This document shows positions 34,867 to 44,050 of a DNA stretch of 64,000 nucleotides, in pieces. Both the position numbers and the translations under genes were made by a program. The stretch's first letter is position 1. Each line of letters opens with the position of its first letter. Below the pieces are notes generated by a model. That model was given only the letters and a program-made list of their open reading frames with translations, made no database searches and was not told the origin of the DNA. The stretch is taken from positions 3,968,001-4,032,000 of the forward strand of contig NZ_CP084560.1 in assembly GCF_021789175.1 (NCBI RefSeq), written 5' to 3'. Source of the DNA: Arthrobacter sp. FW306-2-2C-D06B (GTDB lineage: Bacteria; Actinomycetota; Actinomycetes; Actinomycetales; Micrococcaceae).

Positions 34867-34979
34867 GAAAAACGGCCACAAAGGTGCGCGGGCGTCTCGC
34901 TGCGCGCGGGGTGAACGTGCGGCATGGCAACGCATACGCGTGGGAACTCACTCGGACCTTGGGCATCAGGCACGACGGC

Positions 34980-35079
34980 TGTCACGCCACGCAATCTTTT
35001 GGCGGCTTCGGCATCCGAGCGCCCCGGAATTCCGGGGTGGAGCGCCAGCCACGCCTCCAAAAACTTGCTCGGTGTGACG
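34980..35079. repeat. About 100-bp imperfect palindromic element, copy C (diverged)
   Basis: It starts GTCACGCCACGCAATCTTTT and ends AAAAACTTGCTCGGTGTGAC, with a CCCCGGAATTCCGGGG palindrome at its centre. The design is that of copies A and B at 12444 and 13364 but with more changes. It lies 29 bp beyond the stop of the minus-strand hutF gene, again on the 3' side of a gene. Confidence 0.7.
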
Positions 35080-35108
35080 CCCCGGGGCGCGGCACCCAAG
35101 GAAAGCGG

Positions 35109-36467
35109 CTACGAGAACTCGTTCAACGCCTCCGTGAGCAGGCCACCCGGAGAACCCAGCCGAACATGGACGCCGTCCGAGGCCACCAGTTCCCCAGCGA
35201 TCACGACGGCGGTGACGTCGCTCGCCGTCGCGCTGAACGCGAACTGTTGCGGCATGGAACCGGCTGTCCGTACCGAGTCCGGAGCCACGGCCATGAGGTC
35301 GCACACCGCACCTACCTCAAGGGCAGACCCTGTGGGTGTAGCCATGGATGAGGTTGCGCCGATGGTGGCCGCGTGAAGCAGTTCCTGGGGTGAGAACCTC
35401 CCCCGCTGGCCGGAGCCGAGGCGTTCCCCGTGTTCCAAGGTGCGCATTTCAACCCAGGGATCAATCACGGCGTGTTGGTCGGTGCCTAGCGCGATGGTCG
35501 AGCCGGCGTCGGACAATGCGCGAGCCGGTCCGATCCCATCGGCGAGATCGGCTTCAGTGCTGGGACACATCACAACCGTTGCCCCCGCATCCCCGAGGAG
35601 CTGGATGTCGTCGGGCGTTAGGTGGGTCGCGTGCACGGCCGAAAGCCGCCCGGACAGCAGGCCGTGCCGGGCAAGAAGTCCGGTGGGGGTGACGCCATAA
35701 GCCTGCAGGCACGCCTCGTTCTCGGCCGGCTGTTCGCTGAGGTGGATGTGGAGCGGAATATCGGTGGGCAGCTGCCTGGCGACGGTCTTGAGCGCCTCCT
35801 CGGGCACTCCTCGGACGGAATGCAGCGCGGCGCCCACGCCGACCATTTCCGGGGGAAAGCTCCGCGCCACCTCGGCCCGCAGTGACGCGAGCCGGTCCAA
35901 CCAGGCTTGCGCATCGGCGTCGCCAAACCGTGCCTGTTCCGGGCTGAGCGGAGTCCCGATCCCTCCCGCGAGGTACAGGGTGTCCAGCAATGTCAGACGG
36001 ATCCCGGCCGCCATGGCAGCCCTGGCCAACGCCAGTTCCATCGCGTGCGGCTCCAGATACGGCGTTCCTTCCGGCTGGTGGTGGACGTAGTGGAATTCGG
36101 CCACGCTACTGAAGCCCGAGACCACCATTTCGGTGAAAACTGCCGCGGCGAGCTTCTCGTATTTGTCAGGGGTAAGTTCCCCGGCGCTCCGGTACATTTG
36201 CTCCCGCCAGACCCAGAAGTCACCGCGCCCGTCATGCGTCCGTCCGCGCAGGATCCGGTGAAAAGCGTGCGAATGGGCGTTGGCCGCGGCGGGGAAGACG
36301 ACCCCGTTCAATATCCGGTCACCCGTTGCGGGTTCGACGCCGGTAGCGATCCCGGAGATCCGGCCTTCCTGCACTTCCAGCCGTACGCCGGTGGCGACAA
36401 CCGCACCGCCCGCGGCAGAACCGCCGTCGGCGTTTACAAGCGCCGCCTCGCACCAGAAGCCGCTCAT
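35109..36467 (-). CDS. hutF: Formimidoylglutamate deiminase
   Basis: A 452-residue amidohydrolase. The metal motif NAHSHAFHRILRGR with its three histidines, WREQMYRSAGELTPDKY and EFHYVHHQPEGTPY are typical of HutF. A later HIHLSEQPAENEAC and CPSTEADLADGIGPA complete the barrel. It converts N-formimino-L-glutamate to N-formyl-L-glutamate and ammonia in the five-step histidine route. It ends an operon with the M20 amidohydrolase, whose stop overlaps its start by 4 bp. Confidence 0.93.
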   Translation of the reverse strand: MSGFWCEAALVNADGGSAAGGAVVATGVRLEVQEGRISGIATGVEPATGDRILNGVVFPAAANAHSHAFHRILRGRTHDGRGDFWVWREQMYRSAGELTPDKYEKLAAAVFTEMVVSGFSSVAEFHYVHHQPEGTPYLEPHAMELALARAAMAAGIRLTLLDTLYLAGGIGTPLSPEQARFGDADAQAWLDRLASLRAEVARSFPPEMVGVGAALHSVRGVPEEALKTVARQLPTDIPLHIHLSEQPAENEACLQAYGVTPTGLLARHGLLSGRLSAVHATHLTPDDIQLLGDAGATVVMCPSTEADLADGIGPARALSDAGSTIALGTDQHAVIDPWVEMRTLEHGERLGSGQRGRFSPQELLHAATIGATSSMATPTGSALEVGAVCDLMAVAPDSVRTAGSMPQQFAFSATASDVTAVVIAGELVASDGVHVRLGSPGGLLTEALNEFS

Positions 36468-37663
36468 AAGAGTCCCTCCAGAACGTCAGCGAGGGCGACC
36501 GCGCCGGCTGAGGCGTCCTCATCGGCCACGTACTCTTCCGGGGAGTGCGAGATTCCGCTCGGGTTGCGGACGAAAAGCATCGCCGAGGGGACATGTCCAG
36601 CCAAGACTCCGGCGTCGTGCCCGGCGCCGGTTGCCAGCACCGGCGCGCCGGGCAGGAGCTCGCCGATGCGTCGGCTCAGCCCGGGATCGAAGTGCACGGT
36701 GTCGCTGTAGGACTCCTCGGTGAGGGTGACGGTGCATCCCTCGCTTGCCGCGATTTCCCGGGCCGCACGGTAGATCGATTCGATCAGTTGTGCCGTCACG
36801 GCGTCGTCGGGATGGCGGGCGTCAAGCCACAGATCCACGCGCGAGGCAATCACGTTGGTGCCGCCGGGAACTGGGGTCAAGCGCCCCACGGTGGCCCGCG
36901 CATCGGGCTGCCGCGCCGCGGTGTCGCGGACGGCAACGACGATTTGCGCGGCCGCGACCATGGGATCGGCGCGGTCCGCCATAAGAGTGGTCCCGGCGTG
37001 GTTGCCTTGGCCGCTGACGCTCAGCTTCCAGCGGCCGTGGCCCAGAATGGAGCTTCCGACAGCGATGGCCGGCCCGCCTTGGCCCAGCCCCTTTCCCTGT
37101 TCCACATGCAGTTCAACGAAGTCGCCGATTCGCGCCATGGTTTCCGGATCGGGACCGACGTGCCGCGGATCCAGGCCATTGCTCCGGGCGATGTCGGCGA
37201 ACGTGTTGCCGTCGACATCGCGCAGGTTCAGAGCCTTGTCGACGTCGATGGCACCGGTCAGGAGCCGCGAGCCCAGGCAGGCTACGCCAAAGCGGGATCC
37301 TTCTTCTTCGGGGAAGACTGTGATGGCCAGGGAACGCCCCGGATCTAGACCGCGGGAAACGAGGACATCGACGGCGGCGAGTGCGGACGCGACGCCAAGC
37401 GGCCCGTCAAAGGCCCCTCCTCCCGGGACGGAGTCAAGGTGGCTGCCAGTGACAAGCGCACCGTCCTGGGGCTTTCCCCACCAGGCCCAGATAATGCCGT
37501 TGCGGTCGGTCTCGACGCCGAGGCCGCGCTGTTGGGCTTGTTCGATGAACCAGTGCCTGAGGTCGAGCTCGGGCGTGGAATATACCGCCCTGGAGTATCC
37601 CCCGCGCACCGCATCGCGGCCCACGTCCTTGATTGAGTCAAGGAGCTGATTGACGGTTTCCAC
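36464..37663 (-). CDS. M20-family amidohydrolase (allantoate/N-carbamoyl-amino-acid hydrolase-like)
   Basis: A 399-residue di-zinc amidase. The motifs GSHLDSVPGGGAFDGPLGV and PEEEGSRFG carry metal ligands and the general base. A dimerisation domain follows (LHVEQGKGLGQGG, then GNHAGTTLMADRADPM), and GAGHDAGVLAGHVPSAMLFV lies near the end. Family members hydrolyse allantoate, N-carbamoyl or N-formyl amino acids. Coupled to hutF by an ATGA overlap, it may replace HutG as N-formylglutamate amidohydrolase; this is an inference. It is divergent from an IclR regulator. Confidence 0.88.
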   Translation of the reverse strand: METVNQLLDSIKDVGRDAVRGGYSRAVYSTPELDLRHWFIEQAQQRGLGVETDRNGIIWAWWGKPQDGALVTGSHLDSVPGGGAFDGPLGVASALAAVDVLVSRGLDPGRSLAITVFPEEEGSRFGVACLGSRLLTGAIDVDKALNLRDVDGNTFADIARSNGLDPRHVGPDPETMARIGDFVELHVEQGKGLGQGGPAIAVGSSILGHGRWKLSVSGQGNHAGTTLMADRADPMVAAAQIVVAVRDTAARQPDARATVGRLTPVPGGTNVIASRVDLWLDARHPDDAVTAQLIESIYRAAREIAASEGCTVTLTEESYSDTVHFDPGLSRRIGELLPGAPVLATGAGHDAGVLAGHVPSAMLFVRNPSGISHSPEEYVADEDASAGAVALADVLEGLL

Positions 37664-37686
37664 GTGTTCCTCCGATTAATAAAGAC

Positions 37687-37870
37687 TGCCACCAAGTAAA
37701 AACCACTTGTCACCCCATGACAAGACCCTGAGTGCAGAACCGGGACAATTAACACTCCTGAAACACAGCCGAAACGGCCCGTTCCCACTGAGCGTCTCAA
37801 ATCCCGGAATCTCAGGTAATTTCCCGAAATCTCTTGCCATTCGATGAAAGTTGATTTTTACTTAGTGGCA
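37687..37870. promoter_or_regulatory. Divergent control region with a pair of inverted 16-bp sites
   Basis: TGCCACCAAGTAAAAA at 37687-37702 is repeated in reverse complement as TTTTTACTTAGTGGCA at 37855-37870, with one mismatch. Each lies just before a divergent gene (24 bp and about 40 bp). CTTGTC and GACAAG (37706-37724) form a further palindrome. This suggests IclR control of both directions. Confidence 0.7.
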
Positions 37871-37909
37871 AGACATGGTGATCCAGACCACTTGAAAGCA
37901 GGCCAAGCA

Positions 37910-38596
37910 GTGGCAGCAGATTCCTCCACACGGACGGTCGAAAGGGCCTTGGCCCTCCTGAGCGCAGTCTGCACGGATGGCTCCATCAGCCTGAGCGACG
38001 CAGCACGCGTTGTTGACTTGTCGGCCAGCACCGCACTCCGCCTCCTCCGCACCTTGGAAGGCAGCGGATTCGTGAAGCGGGATCCGGGCGGAAACTTCCG
38101 TCCTGGCGCCAGCGTGATCCAGTTGGGAGCCCTCGCGTTGGGACAGGAGTCCCTCGTATCGCTCTGCACGCCACACATGAAGCGGCTCGTCGCTGAAACG
38201 GGCGAGTCCTGCTATTTGAGCATTCCTGGTCCTGGGGAAACCGGAATCTACATTGCCATCGTCGAAGGTACCCGCTCTGTCCGGCACACCAGCTGGGTCG
38301 GCAGGAGCATTCCGCTGGAAGGATCAGCCGCTGGCAAGGTCCTCACCGGCGGTCAGAACGGCCGCGGCTTTGCCATCGTGCGAAGCGGCGTAGAAGACGA
38401 CATCACGGCCGTCGCCGCACCCATTGTGATCGGCGGCCGCACCGTGGCAGCCCTCAGCATCGTCGTACCGAGCTACCGCTTGGACGAAGCGAAGGCCCAG
38501 ACATTTGGCGAGGAACTGGCGAGGGTGGCGAACAGCATCCTCGTGGAACCCTCCGGAGACCATGAAGTGCCCCAGGAAAGCATGGAAGAGAAATGA
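37910..38596 (+). CDS. IclR-family transcriptional regulator
   Basis: A regulator of 228 residues (250 if started at ATG 37844). The winged helix is SSTRTVERALALLSAV followed by ASTALRLLRTLEGSGFVKRD; the effector domain includes GESCYLSIPGPGETGIYIAIVEG and ends DEAKAQTFGEELARVANSI. GTG 37910 is preferred because codons 37844-37909 lack the local G/C third-position bias and overlap an operator-like repeat. The stop overlaps the next ATPase gene (ATGA). It probably controls the hut genes on both sides. Confidence 0.85.
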   Translation: MAADSSTRTVERALALLSAVCTDGSISLSDAARVVDLSASTALRLLRTLEGSGFVKRDPGGNFRPGASVIQLGALALGQESLVSLCTPHMKRLVAETGESCYLSIPGPGETGIYIAIVEGTRSVRHTSWVGRSIPLEGSAAGKVLTGGQNGRGFAIVRSGVEDDITAVAAPIVIGGRTVAALSIVVPSYRLDEAKAQTFGEELARVANSILVEPSGDHEVPQESMEEK

Positions 38597-39699
38597 TCAA
38601 GTTCGAAAATGTCACCAAGGCGTACCCGGACGGGACGGTCGCCGTCGACGGCCTCAACCTCGAGGCGCCCACCGGCAAGTTGACCATCCTGGTTGGCCCG
38701 TCCGGCTGCGGCAAGACCACTTCGCTGAGGATGATCAACCGCCTCATCGAACCCACCAGCGGTACCATCTACCTCGATGACCAGCCGACCTCCGGCATGG
38801 ACGCAGCGTTGCTGCGGCGCCGGATCGGCTACGTCATCCAGCACGCAGGCCTTTTCCCGCACCGCACGATCGTCGACAACGTGGCAACGATGCCCGTCCT
38901 GCTCGGCGAGAGCAGGCAGAAGGCCCGCATGAAGGCCCTCGAACTCATGGAGCGCGTGGGACTCCCTGCGAGCTTCGCCAAGCGCTACCCGTGGCAGCTC
39001 TCCGGTGGACAGCAGCAGCGCGTGGGCGTGGCCCGGGCTTTGGCTTCGGATCCGGCCTTCATGCTCATGGACGAACCCTTCAGCGCGGTTGACCCCGTGG
39101 TCCGGGCACAGCTCCAGGACGAGTTCCTCCGGCTGCAGCGCGAGATCGGCAAGACCATCATCATGGTCACCCACGACATCGACGAGGCCCTCAAGCTCGG
39201 CGACCAGGTTGCCGTGATGCGCGTCGGCGGAAAACTCGCCCAGATGGCCACGCCGTCGGAGCTGCTGACCTCTCCGGCTGACGAATTCGTAGCCGACTTC
39301 GTCGGACGCGACCGTGGCTACCGTTCCCTCGGTTTCACCAACGCGGCCGGCTCGGTAGCAGTTGCCGAAGAAGCTGTGGTCACCCTTGGCGCCTCCGCCG
39401 CCGAGGCGCAAAACAAGGCCACAGGAGCCTGGGTGCTGGTGGTCGACGGTGGCCGGAAGCCGCTCGGCTGGGCACAGGCCGATCTCATCGACGGCGAGCT
39501 CAAGAGGGAGCACCTTAACCTCAGCGGCACGTCCGCATCATCGTCCGGGACCATGCGCCAGTTGCTCGACGCAGCCCTTTCCTCCCCCAGCAGGCGCGGC
39601 GTCGTCGTCAATGAACACGGCGAGCTCATCGGCACAGTGACCGCCACCGACGTCGTCAAGGCAATCGAGGCCGAACCGCACCTGGAGACGGCCCGATGA
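38593..39699 (+). CDS. ABC importer ATPase with CBS region (QAT/OpuCA-like)
   Basis: A 368-residue ATPase of the quaternary-amine/proline uptake class. Walker A GPSGCGKTT, signature LSGGQQQRVG, Walker B FMLMDEPFSAVDP. The C-terminal part (GTMRQLLDAALSSPSRRGVV, then GELIGTVTATDVVKAIE) is a CBS-type domain. It is coupled to the IclR gene upstream and the permease downstream by 4-bp overlaps. In a hut setting this class can carry histidine or urocanate (HutXWV type) instead of glycine betaine. Confidence 0.9.
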   Translation: MIKFENVTKAYPDGTVAVDGLNLEAPTGKLTILVGPSGCGKTTSLRMINRLIEPTSGTIYLDDQPTSGMDAALLRRRIGYVIQHAGLFPHRTIVDNVATMPVLLGESRQKARMKALELMERVGLPASFAKRYPWQLSGGQQQRVGVARALASDPAFMLMDEPFSAVDPVVRAQLQDEFLRLQREIGKTIIMVTHDIDEALKLGDQVAVMRVGGKLAQMATPSELLTSPADEFVADFVGRDRGYRSLGFTNAAGSVAVAEEAVVTLGASAAEAQNKATGAWVLVVDGGRKPLGWAQADLIDGELKREHLNLSGTSASSSGTMRQLLDAALSSPSRRGVVVNEHGELIGTVTATDVVKAIEAEPHLETAR

Positions 39700-40346
39700 A
39701 CTTCGAATGGCTGGGCCGCCAGTCCGACAACATCGTGTTCCTCCTCGGCTGGCACGTACTGCTCGCCGTCACTCCCCTCCTCCTGGGCCTGCTGATCGCA
39801 CTTCCGCTTGGCTGGTGGGCGCACCGCAGCCGCCGGATCTACCCCCTTCTGGTCGGCGTGGCGGGCCTGCTGTACACGGTCCCTTCCCTCGCCCTGTTCG
39901 TCCTGTTGCCGCTGGTCCTTGGCACCAAGATCCTGGACCCGCTCAACATCGTGGCGGCACTGACCATCTACACCGTGGCTCTCCTTGTCCGCGTAGTGGC
40001 CGATGCCCTCGATTCCGTGCCGGAAGACACAGTCCAAGCCGCCAAGGCCATGGGCTACCGGGGATACCAGAGCCTGGTGAAAGTGGAGCTGCCCGTAGGC
40101 GTCCCCGTCATCAGCGCTGGACTCCGCGTCGCGGCGGTCTCCAACGTGAGCCTCGTTTCGGTGGCAGCGTTGCTAGGCATCCCGCAGCTCGGCTCGCTCT
40201 TCACCCAAGGCTTCCAGTTGCGGTTCTTCACCCCGATCATCGCCGGCATCATCCTCTGCGTGGTCCTCGCCATGATCCTCGACGGACTGATCATCCTCCT
40301 CAACCGGTGGCTCACACCGTGGACCCCCAAGGTGGTGGCATCATGA
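39696..40346 (+). CDS. ABC importer permease (OpuCB-like), first
   Basis: A 216-residue permease with about five hydrophobic segments and the coupling loop DTVQAAKAMGYRGYQSLVKVELP near residue 113. It overlaps the ATPase stop and the next permease start by 4 bp each. Confidence 0.9.
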   Translation: MNFEWLGRQSDNIVFLLGWHVLLAVTPLLLGLLIALPLGWWAHRSRRIYPLLVGVAGLLYTVPSLALFVLLPLVLGTKILDPLNIVAALTIYTVALLVRVVADALDSVPEDTVQAAKAMGYRGYQSLVKVELPVGVPVISAGLRVAAVSNVSLVSVAALLGIPQLGSLFTQGFQLRFFTPIIAGIILCVVLAMILDGLIILLNRWLTPWTPKVVAS

Positions 40347-41071
40347 TCAACTACTTGTTCAATCCCGCACACTGGACCGGTGCCGACGGCATCCCCACCC
40401 TGATCGGTGAGCACCTCCTCTACTCCCTCATCGCCCTCGTCGTCGCGGCCATCATCGCAGTTCCGCTCGGCATCTACATCGGCGTCACGGGCAAGGGCGT
40501 CTTCATGATCGCGGGCCTCGCGAACGCCCTCCGCGCCCTCCCCAGCGTGGGCCTGCTGATCCTCTTGGTCCTGCTGATCTCGCCCGCTTTCCCGTCCAAA
40601 ATGGGCTACATCCTGCCCAGCCTCATCGTCCTGGTGCTCCTTGCGGTCCCACCGATCCTGACCAACACCTACGCCGGCGTCCGCGCGGTAGACGCCGCCG
40701 CCGTCGACGCCGCCAAGGGCATGGGCTTCCGCACCATGAAGATCCTCACGGACATCCAGCTCCCCTGCTCGCTCCCACTCATGCTGTCCGGCGTCCGTAG
40801 CGCACTGCTGCAGATCATCTCGACGGCGACCATCGCCGCGTACATTTCGCTCGGCGGCCTCGGACGGCTGCTGATCGACGGCAAGGCCCAGAACGACTAC
40901 AGCCAGATGGTTGCCGGCGCCGTCCTGGTCGCCCTGCTGGCCCTGTTCTTCGACCAATTGCTCGCCTTCATCACCCGCAGGGTCGTCTCACCCGGACTGA
41001 CCCGGCGCACCGTCAAGGCTGCCGCCCCGGCCGCAGCGGCTGACTCCGTGAAAACCCCCGTCACGGTCTAA
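40343..41071 (+). CDS. ABC importer permease (OpuCB/OpuCD-like), second
   Basis: A 242-residue permease, start ATG 40343 in an ATGA overlap. It shows the same plan as the first permease, with VDAAKGMGFRTMKILTDIQLP as the coupling loop. Two different permeases in the operon suggest a heterodimeric channel. A longer frame in this phase overlaps the first permease and is rejected. Confidence 0.9.
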   Translation: MINYLFNPAHWTGADGIPTLIGEHLLYSLIALVVAAIIAVPLGIYIGVTGKGVFMIAGLANALRALPSVGLLILLVLLISPAFPSKMGYILPSLIVLVLLAVPPILTNTYAGVRAVDAAAVDAAKGMGFRTMKILTDIQLPCSLPLMLSGVRSALLQIISTATIAAYISLGGLGRLLIDGKAQNDYSQMVAGAVLVALLALFFDQLLAFITRRVVSPGLTRRTVKAAAPAAAADSVKTPVTV

Positions 41072-41187
41072 GCAACTCACCCGCTTCATCGCCGTCGAGC
41101 GCCCTGCCCGAGGGCGGCAACACCGTTCAATCCACCCCCACTTGGCCACCGCATGCCCCGCAACGGCCCTCCCCAGAGAGAATTGAC

Positions 41188-42105
41188 ATGAAAAAGTACC
41201 TGACTGGCTTCGCCCTGGCGGCAGCCACCGCCATCGCCCTGAGCGCTTGTGGCGGTGGGGATCCCATGAGTTCCACCAACAACAACTCCCCGGCCGCAGG
41301 ATCGACGGACAGCATCATCGTGGGCTCCGCGGACTTCCCGGAAAGCCAGCTCATCGCCAAGATCTACGCCGAGGCCCTCAAATCGAAGGGCGTCAAGGTT
41401 ACTGAAAAGCCCAGCATCGGCAGCCGCGAAGTCACCATCCCGGCGCTGAAGGACGGTTCAATCGACCTCATGCCGGAATACGGCGGGGCCCTATTGCAGT
41501 ACCTCGATGCCTCCACCAAAGCCGTCACCTCTGATGAGGTCACCAAAGAGCTGAGCACCAGGATTCCGTCCGGGCTCACCCAGCTGACGGCGTCCAAGGC
41601 CCAGGACAAGGACGTGTTGGCGGTCAAGAAGGAAACCGCCGACAAGTACAACCTCAAGTCCGTCAGCGACCTCCAGCCTGCTGCCAAGGACCTCGTCCTC
41701 GGCGGCCCGCCGGAGTGGAAGACTCGTATCAACGGTGTCGCCGGCCTGAAGTCCGTCTACAACCTCGACTTCAAGGAATTCTCAGCGCTCGACGCCGGCG
41801 GTCCGCTCACGCTGAACGCCCTCCTTTCCGGTCAGGTACAGGTTGCCGACCTTTTCAGCACCGATCCCGCAATCGCCGCCAACAACCTGGTTGCCCTCGA
41901 AGACAACAAGAACCTCTTCTTGTCCGAGAACATCGTTCCCGTCATCAACCAGAAGAAGGCCAGCGACACCGTCAAGACCGTGCTGGACAAGGTCTCCGCC
42001 GCGTTGACCACTGATGACCTGATCCAGATGAACGGCAGGACCGCCAAGTTCGAGGACATGGGACAAATCGCCCAGGACTGGCTCAAGTCCAAGAACCTGG
42101 CCTAG
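41188..42105 (+). CDS. QAT-type ABC importer solute-binding lipoprotein
   Basis: A 305-residue OpuAC-fold binding protein. The lipobox LSAC gives Cys21 as lipid anchor. The mature protein starts IIVGSADFPESQLIAKIYAE, and DGSIDLMPEYGGALLQYLD is the usual ligand-pocket motif. It lies 116 bp after the second permease with GAGAGAATT upstream, and 45 bp before hutU. Ligand may be histidine, urocanate or a betaine. Confidence 0.92.
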   Translation: MKKYLTGFALAAATAIALSACGGGDPMSSTNNNSPAAGSTDSIIVGSADFPESQLIAKIYAEALKSKGVKVTEKPSIGSREVTIPALKDGSIDLMPEYGGALLQYLDASTKAVTSDEVTKELSTRIPSGLTQLTASKAQDKDVLAVKKETADKYNLKSVSDLQPAAKDLVLGGPPEWKTRINGVAGLKSVYNLDFKEFSALDAGGPLTLNALLSGQVQVADLFSTDPAIAANNLVALEDNKNLFLSENIVPVINQKKASDTVKTVLDKVSAALTTDDLIQMNGRTAKFEDMGQIAQDWLKSKNLA

Positions 42106-42150
42106 TTCGAGCAAGAAACAACTAGTCCAGAAGACTAAGGAGTACAAAGA

Positions 42151-43878
42151 ATGGCACCCGCCGATTTCACTACCGGAGCCCGTCCGGTCAAGGCCGCGCG
42201 CGGCACGGAGCTGACTGCGAAGAGCTGGCAGACCGAAGCGCCGTTGCGGATGTTGATGAACAACCTGGACCCGGAGGTCGCCGAGCGTCCGGATGACCTG
42301 GTCGTGTACGGCGGCACGGGCCGGGCTGCCCGGTCCTGGGCCGCGTTCGACGCGATCACCCGGACCCTCGAGACCATGGAGAAGGACGAGACCTTGCTGG
42401 TGCAGTCCGGCAAGCCCGTGGGCGTGTTCCGCACGAACGAGTGGGCGCCGCGGGTGTTGCTGGCGAACTCGAACCTCGTGGGTGACTGGGCGACGTGGCC
42501 GGAGTTCCGCCGCCTCGAGACCGAGGGCCTGATGATGTACGGGCAGATGACCGCGGGGTCCTGGATCTACATCGGCACCCAGGGCATCCTGCAGGGCACC
42601 TACGAGACGTTCGCCGCCGTCGGGAACAAACTACGCGCCGAGGGCCGCCTGGCCCCCGCCGCGGAGGGTTCCACGGAGGGCCCGTTGGCGGGGACGTTGA
42701 CGCTGACCGGCGGGTGCGGTGGCATGGGCGGGGCCCAGCCGCTCGCGGTGACCCTGAACGATGGTGCCTGCCTGATCGTGGACGTGGACGAGTCCCGGTT
42801 GCGCCGCCGGGTGGGCAAACGCTACCTGGACGAGGTCGAAACCGACCTGGACACCGCGATCGCCAAGGTCGTCAAGGCCAAGGACGAGCGCCGCGGCTGG
42901 TCCGTGGGGTACGTGGGCAACGCCGCCGAGGTCTTCCCCGAACTCCTGGCCCGGCACCGGGCCGGGGAGATCAGCATCGATGTCGTGACCGACCAGACCT
43001 CCGCGCACGACCCGCTCTCCTACCTGCCCGAGGGCGTCACCGTGGCCGAGTGGCACACCGAGGCCGAAGCGGACCCGGAAGGGTTCACGAAGAAGGCCCA
43101 GGCCTCCATGGCCAGGCACGTCCAGGCCATGGTCGAGTTCCAGGACGCCGGGGCCGAGGTCTTTGACTACGGCAACTCCATCCGCGACGAGGCCCGCAAG
43201 GGCGGCTACGACCGGGCGTTCGAGTTCCCCGGCTTCGTCCCGGCCTACATCCGTCCGCTGTTCTGCGAGGGCCTGGGCCCGTTCCGCTGGGTCGCGCTCT
43301 CCGGTGACCCCGAAGACATCGCCGTGACCGACAAGGCCATCAAGGAACTGTTCCCGGAGAACACCCACCTGCACAAATGGCTCGACGCCGCCGCCGAACG
43401 CGTCGAATTCGAAGGCCTCCCCGCGAGGATCTGCTGGCTCGGCTACGGCGAACGCGCCAAGGCAGGGCTGCTGTTCAACCAGCTCGTGGCCGAAGGCAAA
43501 GTCAAGGCCCCCATCGTGATCGGCCGGGACCACCTGGACTCCGGCTCCGTGGCCTCCCCCTACCGGGAAACCGAGTCCATGAAGGACGGCTCCGACGCGA
43601 TCGCCGACTGGCCCCTGCTCAACGCCCTGACCGCCGCGTCCTCCGGCGCGACCTGGGTCTCCATCCACCACGGCGGCGGCGTGGGCATCGGCCGCTCCAT
43701 CCACACCGGCCAGGTCTCCGTGGCCGACGGCACCGAACTCGCCGCCCAAAAACTCGAACGCCTCCTCACCAACGACCCCGGCATGGGCGTCATCCGCCAC
43801 GCCGACGCCGGCTACGACCGCGCGATCGACGTCGCCCACGAACGCGGCGTCCGCATCCCCATGGAAGAAACCCGCTAA
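42151..43878 (+). CDS. hutU: Urocanate hydratase
   Basis: A 575-residue NAD-dependent enzyme that converts urocanate to imidazolone propionate. The markers are [24 protein letters not shown] at the N-terminus, the NAD-binding [29 protein letters not shown] and [15 protein letters not shown] near the C-terminus. Length and motifs match the family. AAGGAG lies 11 bp before the ATG. The codon use is extremely G/C-biased, more than in the neighbours, consistent with high expression. Confidence 0.97.
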   Translation: MAPADFTTGARPVKAARGTELTAKSWQTEAPLRMLMNNLDPEVAERPDDLVVYGGTGRAARSWAAFDAITRTLETMEKDETLLVQSGKPVGVFRTNEWAPRVLLANSNLVGDWATWPEFRRLETEGLMMYGQMTAGSWIYIGTQGILQGTYETFAAVGNKLRAEGRLAPAAEGSTEGPLAGTLTLTGGCGGMGGAQPLAVTLNDGACLIVDVDESRLRRRVGKRYLDEVETDLDTAIAKVVKAKDERRGWSVGYVGNAAEVFPELLARHRAGEISIDVVTDQTSAHDPLSYLPEGVTVAEWHTEAEADPEGFTKKAQASMARHVQAMVEFQDAGAEVFDYGNSIRDEARKGGYDRAFEFPGFVPAYIRPLFCEGLGPFRWVALSGDPEDIAVTDKAIKELFPENTHLHKWLDAAAERVEFEGLPARICWLGYGERAKAGLLFNQLVAEGKVKAPIVIGRDHLDSGSVASPYRETESMKDGSDAIADWPLLNALTAASSGATWVSIHHGGGVGIGRSIHTGQVSVADGTELAAQKLERLLTNDPGMGVIRHADAGYDRAIDVAHERGVRIPMEETR

Positions 43879-43900
43879 CCACACCCGACAACCCCAACTA

Positions 43901-44016
43901 GTCCCCACCGCCACCCTCGCCTCGCAAGCTCGGCCAGGGAACCCTGGCGGCGTGGGCCCACGCACTAGATGTCGTTATGAGCCCTCAAAACGACAACAAC
44001 TGCGAGCTAGTTGGGG
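43901..44016. repeat. Two fused palindromic repeat elements between hutU and the HutH-like gene
   Basis: 43901-43964 is a single element related to the 56-bp repeat at 9889 (shared GTCCCCACCG start, AAGCTC centre, and GTGGGCCCA end). 43964-44016 is a partial copy of the 66-bp palindrome at 1112 (shared TGTCGTTATGAG and AACGACAACAACTGCGAG); its left arm is shortened to ACTAG, which still pairs with CTAGT. The two families abut here. Confidence 0.75.
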
Positions 44017-44050
44017 ACGTCAACCGCCCATCTGAGAAAGAATCACTTCC

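Noticed and set aside
34779..35099. A 106-codon minus-strand frame in the gap after the importer operon
   Set aside because: It runs through palindromic repeats and has no protein-like composition or ribosome site.
42631..43965. A 444-codon open frame on the minus strand across hutU
   Set aside because: It is antisense to a complete urocanate hydratase with all motifs; long open frames on the opposite strand are common in genes with strong G/C third-position bias.
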